Below, one piece after another: positions 24,477-33,401 of a stretch of DNA of 64,000 nucleotides. Position numbers and translations under genes: made by a program. The DNA comes from an uncultured Prochlorococcus sp. (GTDB lineage: Bacteria > Cyanobacteriota > Cyanobacteriia > PCC-6307 > Cyanobiaceae), in the NCBI GenBank assembly GCA_902618795.1, contig CACNCF010000002.1, positions 1 through 64,000 of the forward strand, in the 5' to 3' direction. Position 1 is the first letter of the stretch; each line of letters begins with the position of its first letter. The notes under the pieces are model-generated. The model was not told the origin of the DNA. It saw nothing but the letters and a program-made list of their open reading frames with translations, and did no database searches.

Positions 24477-25475
24477 TTATTTGCAATCATAAACAACACC
24501 ATTAGCCTTATCTATTTTTCTAATAACATCCCAATCGTGCTTGTGACTTATTGAAATGAATCTATCAGCCTTTTTAAATTCTTTATCTAATGTTGAATTA
24601 TCCCAGTTATAGGTGTAAAAAGCTTGCTTTACTTTTGCAACTACAGCTGGATGTAAATTATGAGCATGAGCATAACCTGTCGTTGGGAAGGTTTGGGATT
24701 TATAAATAGTTCTTATTTTAGAAGAATCAACAACACCTCTTGCATCCATTCTTGTAAGAACTGAGTTAGCAATTGGCGCTACTTCATAATCTTTGTTTGC
24801 AACACCCATTATTGAATTTTGATGCTTGCCAGAAAAGACTGGGGTGAAATCTTTATTTGCCTCAAGACCAAATTCTCCTTTAAGAATGGCCGATGGTGCT
24901 TTAAATCCTGAATTAGATGTCTTAGATGTAAATGTAACTTTTTTACCTTTTAAATCTGCAGGAGAATTAATTGGACTATCAGAAGGAACAATAATTTCCA
25001 TTTCATAACCGTAAGATAAATCTTTTTTAGCCATCATTCCAAATGGAACTGCTCCTGCACATGCTGCTGCCACTGTATTGCTTCCAGTATTAATTCCTGC
25101 TACATGAAGACGTCCAGATCTCATTGCCTCAACTTGAGCAGCATAAGATTGAACTGGTAAGAAAGTGACTTTTTTACCAGTCACCTTAGACATATGTATT
25201 ACAAAATCTTCCCAAACTTTTGCATAAACGGAGGGGTCTTCAACAGGTGTATATGAGAACACAATGGTTTCAGGATCTATCCATTCATCTTCGGAAAGGG
25301 GTAGGTCTGCGAGAAAATCTCCATCTCGATCACAATATTTGCTGTCAACAGTATTATTTGGATTGCAATCAGATAAATCTAAATCTCCAATTAAATCATT
25401 TGATTTGTTTCCACAACTTGAAATACTTGTACTGATTATTGATAGCCCTAAGACTATCTTTAAAAAATTTCTCAT
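24477..25475 (-). CDS. phnD: Phosphonate/phosphite-binding lipoprotein
   Basis: 332 residues. The N-terminal lipobox ISSCGNK follows a short hydrophobic segment, so the protein is lipid-anchored. PhnD-family marks: FSYTPVEDPSVYAKVWEDF, GINTGSNTVAAACAGAVPFG and SGFKAPSAIL. An extra Asp-rich N-terminal segment (DLIGDLDLSDC... RDGDFLADLP) precedes the domain. Ligand preference cannot be decided by eye: Prochlorococcus PhnD paralogs bind phosphite or methylphosphonate. No phosphite dehydrogenase gene is nearby. Confidence 0.85.
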   Translation of the reverse strand: MRNFLKIVLGLSIISTSISSCGNKSNDLIGDLDLSDCNPNNTVDSKYCDRDGDFLADLPLSEDEWIDPETIVFSYTPVEDPSVYAKVWEDFVIHMSKVTGKKVTFLPVQSYAAQVEAMRSGRLHVAGINTGSNTVAAACAGAVPFGMMAKKDLSYGYEMEIIVPSDSPINSPADLKGKKVTFTSKTSNSGFKAPSAILKGEFGLEANKDFTPVFSGKHQNSIMGVANKDYEVAPIANSVLTRMDARGVVDSSKIRTIYKSQTFPTTGYAHAHNLHPAVVAKVKQAFYTYNWDNSTLDKEFKKADRFISISHKHDWDVIRKIDKANGVVYDCK

Positions 25476-25581
25476 TAGTGTTGAATTTATTCTCCATATT
25501 TAAGCTGCTCTAAAGAGATTAACTTTTTCCCAAAAAGAGTTTAAATTCTGATTAATTTTTTTATTTTGAGTTAGTCAATTT

Positions 25582-25629
25582 TTAATCAGATTTAACTAGG
25601 GAATTAAATAATTTTTAATTTATTTTTAA
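25582..25629. promoter_or_regulatory. Row of TTAA half-sites, candidate Pho box
   Basis: TTAA tetramers start at 25582, 25592, 25604, 25615 and 25626, spaced 10, 12, 11 and 11 bases. This is the spacing of cyanobacterial Pho boxes (8-nt half-sites plus 3). It lies in the divergent gap between phnD and the Crp-type regulator. The AT-rich background makes chance matches possible. Confidence 0.4.
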
Positions 25630-25668
25630 CTTTATAAATTTAGGGTGAAAGCACTTTAAGAAATAAAC

Positions 25669-26205
25669 ATGATAATTCCTGAAAAGCAAAATATAGACTT
25701 TAACAACAATACAATCCTAGAAGTCAAATCAGGAATATTAATAATGGAATCAAAAATTAAGAGTAAGAAAAATATTGTTGGGATAATAAATGAAAATGAT
25801 GTAATAAATTTGACATTATGTAACTACGAAAATATTAAATTAATTGCGTTGACAAATTGCGAAATTAAAACAATTAAAAGAGGGCTATTTTTTTCATCTA
25901 CAGACTTATTAACAAGAAGTCTAAAAAGAATTGATCAATTGGAAAAACTTTTATTAATAAGGGATATAAAAAAATCAGAAGAAAAACTAAAAGAATTTCT
26001 TTTATACTTATCCTCAATAATTGGCTTAAAAAAAGATAAACATATTTATCTAAATTTAAAAGAATTTAATTTTACCCATAAAATTATCGGTAATTCAATT
26101 TCTTCAACAAGAGTAACCGTAACGAGAAATTTAAAAATACTAGAAAAAAAAGGTTGGCTCAAATTTAAAAAAAAAGGTATTTTAATTCCGTTTAAAGATA
26201 ATTAA
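25669..26205 (+). CDS. Crp/Fnr-family transcription regulator, short
   Basis: 178 residues. The C-terminal helix-turn-helix is recognisable (FNFTHKIIGNSISSTRVTV, then RNLKILEKKGWLKF). The N-terminal sensor barrel is much reduced (about 95 residues), so the usual cyclic-nucleotide or 2-oxoglutarate pocket is probably missing. It is divergent from phnD. A PtrA-like role in phosphorus response is plausible in Prochlorococcus, but the sequence does not prove it. Confidence 0.7.
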   Translation: MIIPEKQNIDFNNNTILEVKSGILIMESKIKSKKNIVGIINENDVINLTLCNYENIKLIALTNCEIKTIKRGLFFSSTDLLTRSLKRIDQLEKLLLIRDIKKSEEKLKEFLLYLSSIIGLKKDKHIYLNLKEFNFTHKIIGNSISSTRVTVTRNLKILEKKGWLKFKKKGILIPFKDN

Positions 26206-26233
26206 CCAAACCTTAATTAAACAGACTTATTTT

Positions 26234-26563
26234 ATGGCTACAAATAATATTTTTATTATGTCTTGTTCCATAACCTCAGTTTTTACTTTTAAAATTGAAA
26301 GCACTTTCGATGAATGGGTAGCAATATTTGATAGTGCGGAAGCTGATAAAAGACATTCTGAATTTCTTATTCAGCCACTTTTTAGAGGAGTAAGTAAGGA
26401 AGATCCTCAAAAAGTTATTGTTATTCATCAAGCTCCAGAAGGTAATGTTCAAAAGTTTGTTGAAGCTAATGGTGACTGGATGGCAACTCATAGAGTTGAC
26501 CTTTCAACAATGGAAGAATCATCTTGGACTTCTTCAGCAACAACGGAAAGTTGTTGTGATTAA
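26234..26563 (+). CDS. DUF3764-like small protein
   Basis: 109 residues (MATNNIFIMSCSITSVFTFKIE, then ESTFDEWVAIFDSAEADKRH, GVSKEDPQKVIVIHQAPEG). It resembles the DUF3764 family found in picocyanobacteria, probably another small alpha/beta-barrel. It follows the regulator by 28 bases and may be its operon partner. Function unknown. Confidence 0.6.
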   Translation: MATNNIFIMSCSITSVFTFKIESTFDEWVAIFDSAEADKRHSEFLIQPLFRGVSKEDPQKVIVIHQAPEGNVQKFVEANGDWMATHRVDLSTMEESSWTSSATTESCCD

Positions 26564-26566
26564 AAA

Positions 26567-26815
26567 ATGAAAAGACTACTATTCCCACTACTAGCTCTCT
26601 CAACTATTTTCCTTGCGAGTTGTACTAGTAACTCAAACAAAATAGGTACTCAAAAGGTTTCTGAAACCCAAAAGCAGAGAGAAGTTTGTCTAGATTGGTA
26701 TGGCTACAGAATTGATACCAATAAAGCAATTAATGATTTAAATCTAAAAATTAAAACCGAATCAGAATTAATGGCTTACTGTGATTTCTTCAAGAATGTA
26801 GCTGATACAAAATAG
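26567..26815 (+). CDS. Small lipoprotein (82 aa)
   Basis: The leader MKRLLFPLLALSTIFLASCTS contains a lipobox (LASC), so the mature protein is lipid-anchored from Cys 19. It starts 3 bases after the upstream stop. The mature part has RYRID-like polar sequence without a known domain. The leader belongs to the recurrent MKRLL group. Confidence 0.6.
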   Translation: MKRLLFPLLALSTIFLASCTSNSNKIGTQKVSETQKQREVCLDWYGYRIDTNKAINDLNLKIKTESELMAYCDFFKNVADTK

Positions 26816-26831
26816 ATTTTTACAAAAGAAT

Positions 26832-27002
26832 TTATTTTTTGGTGTCTTGCGATCTCATTTCTTTTTGTGCTTCCCTAATTCTTTCTTCAAAGACTGATCT
26901 TCTATATGGAGTAACTTCTCCATTTTTAGTTGCCAAGATTTGTGCTTCATAAAGCCTCCTGGCTTTTGTAATTTTTTCTCTTATTTGAGAGAGCTCATTC
27001 AT
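26832..27002 (-). CDS. Hypothetical 56-residue basic helical protein
   Basis: ATG to TAA on the minus strand: MNELSQIREKITKARRLYEA, then VTPYRRSVFEERIREAQKEM. It is coiled-coil-like and soluble. It converges on the lipoprotein gene. No family is recognised. Confidence 0.5.
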   Translation of the reverse strand: MNELSQIREKITKARRLYEAQILATKNGEVTPYRRSVFEERIREAQKEMRSQDTKK

Positions 27003-27154
27003 GATCTTATGCAGTTAATGAGAATCCCGTTCCCTATTCTCATATCATGCGTCCAAATAAATTGGATGAACGTAGAAGTAAACTAACATTAAAAAAAGAA
27101 GTTCCGATTTAAGATATATTTAAAAAATCTTTAAAAGTAGTTTTTAATAAAATT

Positions 27155-27409
27155 TTAAATAGAAATTTTATCTAGAGGTAAAATATTCTGGGCCTCAATT
27201 GAGTCCAAATGAATTTCATTCTCTGCATCTTTATACAATCTTCTTGATTGTGGTGATTTAAGGGCGTTATTGTAATTTTCAATAAATTCCGAATCATCCA
27301 AAATAGATTTATTTTCTCTTTTAAAACTTTCTTTATAAGAATATTTGATATGCCCTATTTCTTGGGCTTGATTTGAGTTTTTGGGAGAAGGTGAATTTTT
27401 TATAATCAT
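27155..27409 (-). CDS. Hypothetical 84-residue protein
   Basis: Soluble, polar product (MIIKNSPSPKNSNQAQEIGH; YNNALKSPQSRRLYKDAENE). No known domain. The upstream region contains a short tandem repeat (27529-27555). Confidence 0.4.
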   Translation of the reverse strand: MIIKNSPSPKNSNQAQEIGHIKYSYKESFKRENKSILDDSEFIENYNNALKSPQSRRLYKDAENEIHLDSIEAQNILPLDKISI

Positions 27410-27528
27410 TTATTATTTTTTTTATATGATTGACTTCAATATTTAAGGCGTAAAAATATAGAAGATTTATATAACTTAAGATTATTGGATTAAGAAGTTA
27501 TTAAGTAAAAAATAAATTTGTTTAAAAA

Positions 27529-27555
27529 ATTTCTAAATTTCTAAATTTCTAAATT
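27529..27555. repeat. TTTCTAAA tandem repeat
   Basis: Three exact tandem copies of the 8-mer TTTCTAAA with partial flanks, in a noncoding stretch. A simple-sequence repeat with no evident role. Confidence 0.6.
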
Positions 27556-27634
27556 AAATATTTTTTCTAATAGTCAAAAGTTTATTTAATAAGAATTTAA
27601 TTCAAAGTTAACAATAGACACTTAAAAAATAAAT

Positions 27635-27787
27635 ATGAATAAGATTCAACTTGTTAATTTCATTACTTTTTCAATTCTTGAAAGTAAAAGAGTTGAAGAC
27701 AGATTATGTAGAAAAGAAATTTATAGCTATCTTACCCAACTAAATAAAAAACAATTAAAAGCAATTACAAGTGAATTTATTATCTAA
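27635..27787 (+). CDS. Hypothetical 50-residue protein
   Basis: ATG to TAA (MNKIQLVNFITFSILESKRV, then CRKEIYSYLTQLNKKQLKAI). It lies 6 bases before the next lipoprotein gene, so the two are probably one transcript. Function unknown. Confidence 0.45.
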   Translation: MNKIQLVNFITFSILESKRVEDRLCRKEIYSYLTQLNKKQLKAITSEFII

Positions 27788-27793
27788 AAAATC

Positions 27794-28195
27794 ATGAAAA
27801 AGCTACTGGTTTTATTTATCCTTATTATTACTTCTTGCAGTACAAAAGATGAATTATCCATTACCCAAGATGATTTATCCATTACAAAAGATGAAATTTC
27901 GATCACGAAAGGTGAATCATCCATTACTGATGAAAAAAAATTATTTTATGTAACTAAAGAAACTGCTGTTCGTCTTTGTGGAGGTAAATCCAGAATAATT
28001 GAAAGTGAAAATGAAGAAATCATCAAAATAGAAGTCAAAGATTTTTCAAATGTTGAAAAAGAAAAATTTGTTCAATTTACTCTCGTTGAAACAGATAGAA
28101 AAGGTGGTAAATATAGAATTGTTAATTGTTATCCAAATAAAGATCCGAAAAAATCGGTAATTAAAACAATCAAGACTAATTACAAGTTAAATTAG
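27794..28195 (+). CDS. Lipoprotein with D-x-x-S-I-T repeats (133 aa)
   Basis: The leader MKKLLVLFILIITSCS has a lipobox. Directly after Cys 15 come four tandem heptads of the form K/Q-D-E-x-S-I-T (DELSITQ, DDLSITK, DEISITK, GESSITD), probably a flexible linker. A compact basic domain follows, ending near YRIVNCYPNKD. No known family. The DNA repeat could vary in copy number between strains. Confidence 0.55.
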   Translation: MKKLLVLFILIITSCSTKDELSITQDDLSITKDEISITKGESSITDEKKLFYVTKETAVRLCGGKSRIIESENEEIIKIEVKDFSNVEKEKFVQFTLVETDRKGGKYRIVNCYPNKDPKKSVIKTIKTNYKLN

Positions 28196-28291
28196 TCCTA
28201 TGTTAACTAGATCAAATGAAAATATTTAAATGAGATTTAAAGCTGCTTTAAACTAAATAATCTATAAAAAAGAGTAGAAATAATTTTTTTT

Positions 28292-28459
28292 ATGCATCCG
28301 AGCAAAGTAGTCAAAGATCCAAAAATCAACGATACTTATTACGATCCAGATGTTGATAAGCTTTATCAATATGTAAAAATTGGTGACTTTCCGCCAGAAT
28401 GGGTAGTAACAAATATAGATGAAGATGACGATTATTATTACGCTTCGATGGGATATTAG
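28292..28459 (+). CDS. Hypothetical 55-residue acidic protein
   Basis: ATG to TAG; MHPSKVVKDPKINDTYYDPD, then DFPPEWVVTNIDEDDDYYYA. Rich in Asp and Tyr, soluble. Small proteins of this kind are common in Prochlorococcus accessory regions. Function unknown. Confidence 0.5.
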   Translation: MHPSKVVKDPKINDTYYDPDVDKLYQYVKIGDFPPEWVVTNIDEDDDYYYASMGY

Positions 28460-28675
28460 TTTTAATATCTATTATTAAATTCAATAAATTTGTCTCTTTA
28501 AAATTTTGTGTGAGGAAGATTAAAGAGACAATCTAAATATAGATAAAAGGGTTTAAGAGAAAATTAAAAAGGAAATAAGATTAAATGAAAAAAATAATAA
28601 TTCAATGTAAATTAATTATGAAATAATTAGATCAAATAATTTTGATTATATAAAATAAAATTGTTGGAACTTTAA

Positions 28676-29404
28676 ATGGCTATTAAAGATCATAAAAGTT
28701 TGCAAGACTCAAGAATTCTTCTTGTAGAGGATGATAAGAGTATTAGGCTTACAGTCAGTGAAACCTTGAGCAGCGAAGGTTTTAGAGTATCAAGTTTCAA
28801 AGACGGTTTAAGTGCCTTAGATTTTATTAATAATGATATTAAAAAAGATATTGACCTAATAATTCTAGATTTAATGTTGCCAGGACTAAATGGATTAGAG
28901 TTATGCAGAAAAATAAGAAATGACGAAGACTATACACCCATATTAATTTTGAGTGCTAAAGATAATGAATCAGACAGGGTTCTTGGATTAGAGGTTGGTG
29001 CAGATGATTATTTAACAAAACCTTTTGGTTTAAATGAATTAATTGCTAGATCAAGAGCCTTAATAAGAAGATCTAAACGTAATAAAAAATATATAGAAAA
29101 ATCAAAAACTGTTCTCGAGTTTAATCATATAAAAATGTTTTTGGAAGAATGCAGGGTAACTTCTTTTGATAAAGAAATAACATTATCTCCCAAAGAATTT
29201 AAATTATTAGAGTTATTTATGAAAAATCCAAAAAGAGTTTGGTCAAGGGATTTAATACTTGAAAAAATATGGGAAATTGACTTTATTGGTGATACTAAAA
29301 CCGTAGATGTTCATGTTAGGTGGTTAAGAGAGAAATTAGAAGAAGATCCCTCTGCTCCAAAGTTTCTTAAAACTGTAAGAGGTTTTGGATATAAGTTTGG
29401 ATGA
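28676..29404 (+). CDS. phoB: Phosphate response regulator PhoB
   Basis: 242 residues, OmpR/PhoB family. In the receiver domain the acidic pair is at residues 19-20 (LLVEDD), the phospho-acceptor Asp is at about 65 (IILDLMLPG), and the Lys is in YLTKPFG. The C-terminal winged helix (about 140-242) has SPKEFKLLELFM, KTVDVHVRWLREKLE and VRGFGYKFG. With phoR (overlap ATGA) it forms the two-component system that activates phosphate-scavenging genes such as the downstream porin and pstS. Confidence 0.9.
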   Translation: MAIKDHKSLQDSRILLVEDDKSIRLTVSETLSSEGFRVSSFKDGLSALDFINNDIKKDIDLIILDLMLPGLNGLELCRKIRNDEDYTPILILSAKDNESDRVLGLEVGADDYLTKPFGLNELIARSRALIRRSKRNKKYIEKSKTVLEFNHIKMFLEECRVTSFDKEITLSPKEFKLLELFMKNPKRVWSRDLILEKIWEIDFIGDTKTVDVHVRWLREKLEEDPSAPKFLKTVRGFGYKFG

Positions 29405-30558
29405 AAATGAAAACACTACAAGAAGTATTATTTTTTTTACATCAGAAGTGGAAAATAAAAGTCAAGCATTTTTCTCAATCAAAAGAAAAAAAATTTGAAG
29501 TTGATAAAAATAAGTATAAAAAAACTATCGATTTCCCATTTGATAAAATTAGACCTCAAGAAGTGTTGTCTTGGCTAGATTATTCATCGCAAGGGTGGAT
29601 AATCTTATCATCTGATCTGACAATAAAATTTATCAATCAGAAAGCTTTATCTCTTATTAGGGTTATCAAGTATAAAGATGTAATTGGAAAAGCAATTAAT
29701 GATATTAATGAGCTTGAAGTACTTAGTAATAAAATTCTATATTTAAGAAAAAAAGATTTCCCATTCAACCTTGATTTCACAATTGCGGGAGTACCCATTT
29801 CGGTAAATATTGTTAGAGGAAGAAAAAAGAATTATTTAATATTATTGGAAAGTAAATTATCAATTGAATCGATAAAAAAACGACAAAATCAATTAATTAA
29901 TGATGTGTCTCATGAACTGAAAACCCCTCTTACATCACTTATCTTAATTGGGGAAAGACTTGAATCAGTAGTATCAAAAAAGGATAGGTATCTTGTTAAA
30001 AGACTTAAGAAAGAGTCAAAAAGATTAAGAAAAATGGCCGAAGAGACTTTAGAGCTTTCTAAGCTAGAAAGTGGCGAAGATTTTAATAAAAACAAAAAAA
30101 TATCTATTTCAGATTTGATTATGGAATCTTGGCAAACACTAAAACCGCTTGCAGAAAAAAAAGATATAAAAATAAATTTATTTTCTCCAACAAAATATTA
30201 TATATCTGGGGATATTGAAAATTTAAAAAGAGCATTTATAAATATTTTAGATAACGCTATTCGTTATTCCCCAACAAAAGAGGGCATACAAATTGAAATT
30301 TTTAAGAGAGATAGCTCTGTTGTTATAAGAGTTAGAGATAAAGGTATTGGATTAGAAGAAAATGAAGCAAATGACATTTTTTCTCGTTTTTATCGTGGGG
30401 ATCCATCAAGGACTAAATTTAAGAAAAGTGGAAGTGGTTTAGGTCTTTCAATTACAAAAAAAATAATTAATAACAATAAAGGTTTTATAAAGGCATTTAA
30501 TCATAAAGATGGTGGAGCGATTATTGAAACTATCTTTCCGTGTCTTAATACAGATTAA
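29401..30558 (+). CDS. phoR: Phosphate sensor histidine kinase PhoR
   Basis: 385 residues. A PAS-like region covers about 60-160 (DYSSQGWIILSSDLTIKFIN). The dimerisation/phospho-His box is NDVSHELKTPLTSL, the N box is FINILDNAIRYSP, and the G boxes are VRDKGIGLEE and SGSGLGLSITKKI. No clear transmembrane segment is seen at the N-terminus, unlike many PhoR proteins; it may be peripheral to the membrane. Its ATG overlaps the phoB stop. Confidence 0.9.
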   Translation: MKMKTLQEVLFFLHQKWKIKVKHFSQSKEKKFEVDKNKYKKTIDFPFDKIRPQEVLSWLDYSSQGWIILSSDLTIKFINQKALSLIRVIKYKDVIGKAINDINELEVLSNKILYLRKKDFPFNLDFTIAGVPISVNIVRGRKKNYLILLESKLSIESIKKRQNQLINDVSHELKTPLTSLILIGERLESVVSKKDRYLVKRLKKESKRLRKMAEETLELSKLESGEDFNKNKKISISDLIMESWQTLKPLAEKKDIKINLFSPTKYYISGDIENLKRAFINILDNAIRYSPTKEGIQIEIFKRDSSVVIRVRDKGIGLEENEANDIFSRFYRGDPSRTKFKKSGSGLGLSITKKIINNNKGFIKAFNHKDGGAIIETIFPCLNTD

Positions 30559-30568
30559 TAGGGAAAAT

Positions 30569-30895
30569 TTAAAAAATATTAGGACATGATTTTTCTGCAA
30601 TAAATTTTTTTAAATTCAAAACCCCTTCTCTTGTAAAAAGAATGCTTCCTTCTTTGGAGTCATCTGCCCAATAAGAATCTCTTTTGCCAATAGCTAACCA
30701 AAGCCTATCAGGTAATGTTGGCATGTACATACTCTCGAAAGCAGATGTTCCAATGTCATTTTCTTCTTTCATATCTTTGCATGCTTCTATCATTAGTTTG
30801 GGTCGATTTAAATAATGCCTGACACCCTGCCAATAATATTTTGTTTCAGCTTTAACTTGGGCGATGAATAAAATAATAAATATTAGGTATTTCAT
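30569..30895 (-). CDS. Secreted hypothetical protein (108 aa)
   Basis: The signal peptide MKYLIFIILFIAQVKA is followed by ETKYYWQGVRHYLNRP. Two cysteines could pair. It converges on phoR. No known domain. Its position beside phoBR suggests, without proof, a role in phosphorus stress. Confidence 0.55.
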   Translation of the reverse strand: MKYLIFIILFIAQVKAETKYYWQGVRHYLNRPKLMIEACKDMKEENDIGTSAFESMYMPTLPDRLWLAIGKRDSYWADDSKEGSILFTREGVLNLKKFIAEKSCPNIF

Positions 30896-30924
30896 GAATT
30901 AACTTTTTTTAATTATAAGAACTG

Positions 30925-30954
30925 CAAAAAAAGCCACCTTATATAAAAGGTGAC
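30925..30954 (-). terminator. Intrinsic terminator after the phytase-like gene
   Basis: Read on the minus strand, a hairpin (GTCACCTT/AAGGTGGC, one wobble) is followed by seven T (30925-30931). Confidence 0.65.
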
Positions 30955-30972
30955 TTTTATTAGAAGTTTTAA

Positions 30973-33255
30973 CTAGATTTTTCCAATATTTAGGAAAAGA
31001 GTTTCACCAGTTGATTTCTTTCCAGTCCCGTCGTTGTCAGTTGAAATCCATGCTTGCCCTTCGCTTGTTATTGCTAAGCCTTCAACCTTTTCAAGGATAA
31101 AACCACCCGTGGATTGCATTACTGGTTTTAGATCAGTAACTAACTCTTTTTCAACTAAAGGATAAAGTCTGGGAGGAATATTAGTCTGAAGACCTTCGAA
31201 AATAACTTCATCTAAATCTATTTTATATATAGCTTTCAATTTCGCTTTCTTTCCATAGAAACTATCTCTTTCGATTACATAAAGTGCCGCGTCATGGTAA
31301 GTCAATTCTGAAATGCCAACGCCACCTTTTTTGATCCTATCTAATTGATAATTTACGGCCCCCCACTGTTTGGTTTTTAAATTATAGGAAAGGATCTTAG
31401 TAGTATTGAAAGTATCATCACCCCAAGGCTTCTGTTGAGCAATATAAAGAATATCCCCATTCCTTGTTATGCCTTCAAAACCAGGATTTTTAGCATAATT
31501 AAGATATGAAGCTGGTGGAGTTATCTTCTCTAAAATTTCACCATCTGAGCTTACATGGTAGATTGCAGGAGGATGTTCATCTAGCTTTTTCTTGATTCCT
31601 TCAGTAGAAATGTAGAATCCACCATTACCATCAGTAGTAATACCCTCTTGATCCATAAATAATGCAGTCTTACCATCTAGCTTTATATCTATAGCTCTTT
31701 CTAATAGTGCTGGGGAAGATGAAGGATCAATAACGTAAATTCTTGGCTGAGTTTTAAAAGTCCCATCATTTACAGCATAAATTTTACCGTCATCACCAGC
31801 CACCATTCCACTTATCGCACCCCAAGATACAAATTCAAGGCCATTTTCATTTGTTAAATGTGGGTATGAAGCAGGAGCATCTTGTAGTTGATAAATAGTC
31901 ACATGAGAAGATAAACCAGGTTCTTTTTTGTTGTAGTCTTTTTCATTTGCAGAGGCAATTAATCCCCTCTCTGGAATTGCGACAAATCCCTCTGGTCCAA
32001 TGCCTGATGGAAGTAATTGAGTAAGCAAAGGTTGATTTAGTTCTGTGATATCGTAAACAGCTACTATCCCAGCTCGTTCAGCACCAACAAATAAATAGGG
32101 CGTTCCATTAATTTTTGAATATGTAACTGACTCAGGTTCTACTCCCTTTTTACCTGCTCTCCCATCTTGGAAATGACCTATTTGTGCAATTGCTCTTTCT
32201 AGTCTATTTGCATCTTCATAAACTACTGTTCCATCTTTTTTAAAAATAGTCCAGGATCTTGAACCACCTCTTTTTGCCTGACTTGGATCAATATGCTTGT
32301 AATCGCCTTCATTTGCTGTTGCAAAATGGTCATTATCAATCCAAGTAAGACCATCGGGTTCTCTTCTTACATTCTTTAGTTTGCTTTTAAATTTATGTGC
32401 TCCATCTTTCTTTGTATCCATTCCTGCCATTTGTTTTACAACTCCTGCCGAGAAATGTGATATTACATTTCCATCTTTATTAATTACTGCAAGATGGTTG
32501 TTTTCTTGAAGAGAGACAACTGTTTCACCAAGATCATTAATAGCAACGAATTCTGGTTCGGGATCAAAAGGAGCTATTTCGGATAAGCCTGTTAAATCTA
32601 CTTTTTTAATTGAGTTACATTGTATTTTTCCTCTTTTGTTTAACTTCACAAGAGAAACATAACCTGGAGGATTAATTTGAATGCCATTGTCATCAATTTG
32701 AGGGATAAATCCATTTTTATATTCTTCATCCCTCTCATTCTCTATAGCGACAGCTAGAAATGTTCCGTCTGGTGAAACAAAAACGCTATCAGGCTGCCCA
32801 CCTAAATCACATTCTTTTACTGCTTTTCTTGTTTCTAAATTGTATTGAACTAAAGCTCCTGAAGGATTTGTATAACTTTCAGATGTATTCGAACCTATAT
32901 AAGCATTGTTTCCAAGTGCTGCAATTCCAGTGGGTTCTGCTTCCAGTTCAACAACTCCCAATGCTTTAGGTTTTGCAGGGTCTGAGATATCAACTAAACC
33001 TACTACTCCTAGATCGCTATCTGTATACATCAAAGTCTTACCATCTTCTGATGCAGTAACAACTTCTGAAGAAGTTTTGGTTGTAGATTTTGATCCCTCT
33101 GGTAAATTATCACTTACATTGAAAGAAGAAATTCTGTTGAAGTTTTTTTCATTTGCCCAATATTTCGTATTCCAATTTGCAAATCCGCCACTTGTAGAGG
33201 AGGCGACGATTGCAAGTAATGCTGAAAAACTCGCAGCAGCTAGGGTTTTTTTCAT
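30973..33255 (-). CDS. Secreted esterase-like phytase/alkaline-phosphatase-type protein
   Basis: 760 residues with a signal peptide (about 1-25). The N-terminal half is a beta-propeller-like repeat region (VVTASEDGKTLMYTDSDLGV, GIAALGNNAYIGSN, SVFVSPDGTFLAVAIENERD). The C-terminal third matches the esterase-like activity of phytase domain (MDQEGITTDGNGGFYISTE, NPGFEGITRNGDILYIAQQ, VEGLAITSEGQAWISTDNDG). It would release phosphate from organic esters outside the inner membrane. The gene at this locus in other Prochlorococcus has been annotated as a PhoA-like phosphatase. It lies in the phoBR-porin-pstS cluster, with Pho-box-like sites upstream. Confidence 0.75.
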   Translation of the reverse strand: MKKTLAAASFSALLAIVASSTSGGFANWNTKYWANEKNFNRISSFNVSDNLPEGSKSTTKTSSEVVTASEDGKTLMYTDSDLGVVGLVDISDPAKPKALGVVELEAEPTGIAALGNNAYIGSNTSESYTNPSGALVQYNLETRKAVKECDLGGQPDSVFVSPDGTFLAVAIENERDEEYKNGFIPQIDDNGIQINPPGYVSLVKLNKRGKIQCNSIKKVDLTGLSEIAPFDPEPEFVAINDLGETVVSLQENNHLAVINKDGNVISHFSAGVVKQMAGMDTKKDGAHKFKSKLKNVRREPDGLTWIDNDHFATANEGDYKHIDPSQAKRGGSRSWTIFKKDGTVVYEDANRLERAIAQIGHFQDGRAGKKGVEPESVTYSKINGTPYLFVGAERAGIVAVYDITELNQPLLTQLLPSGIGPEGFVAIPERGLIASANEKDYNKKEPGLSSHVTIYQLQDAPASYPHLTNENGLEFVSWGAISGMVAGDDGKIYAVNDGTFKTQPRIYVIDPSSSPALLERAIDIKLDGKTALFMDQEGITTDGNGGFYISTEGIKKKLDEHPPAIYHVSSDGEILEKITPPASYLNYAKNPGFEGITRNGDILYIAQQKPWGDDTFNTTKILSYNLKTKQWGAVNYQLDRIKKGGVGISELTYHDAALYVIERDSFYGKKAKLKAIYKIDLDEVIFEGLQTNIPPRLYPLVEKELVTDLKPVMQSTGGFILEKVEGLAITSEGQAWISTDNDGTGKKSTGETLFLNIGKI

Positions 33256-33317
33256 TTAGTGCGTAAGAAAACACACTTTTATATTCCCTTTAAAAAGTTA
33301 AGAAAAAAAAATAAATT

Positions 33318-33336
33318 TATTAAGAACAATTTAAGG
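33318..33336 (-). promoter_or_regulatory. Candidate Pho box before the phytase-like gene
   Basis: Read on the minus strand, two CTTAA half-sites lie 11 bases apart (CTTAAATTGTT, CTTAATAA), with a third CTTAAC further on. They are about 60-80 bases upstream of the gene's start. Confidence 0.4.
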
Positions 33337-33348
33337 TTTACAGGACGT

Positions 33349-33380
33349 AAGAAAAAAAAAAGACCTCCACGTTGGAGGCC
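33349..33380 (-). terminator. Terminator of the phosphate porin gene
   Basis: Hairpin CCTCCA, loop CGT, TGGAGG at 33364-33378. On the minus strand it is followed by a run of more than ten T (33349-33361). Confidence 0.8.
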
Positions 33381-33401
33381 CTTTTAATTTGGTTATTCTG
33401 G

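Noticed and set aside
22054-25475. Complete phosphite-oxidation operon (ptxABCD)
   Set aside because: No phosphite dehydrogenase gene is adjacent; only transport genes are seen.
32760-33259. Plus-strand frames of 69 and 117 codons
   Set aside because: They are shadows of the phytase-like gene, with no ribosome site and unlikely composition.
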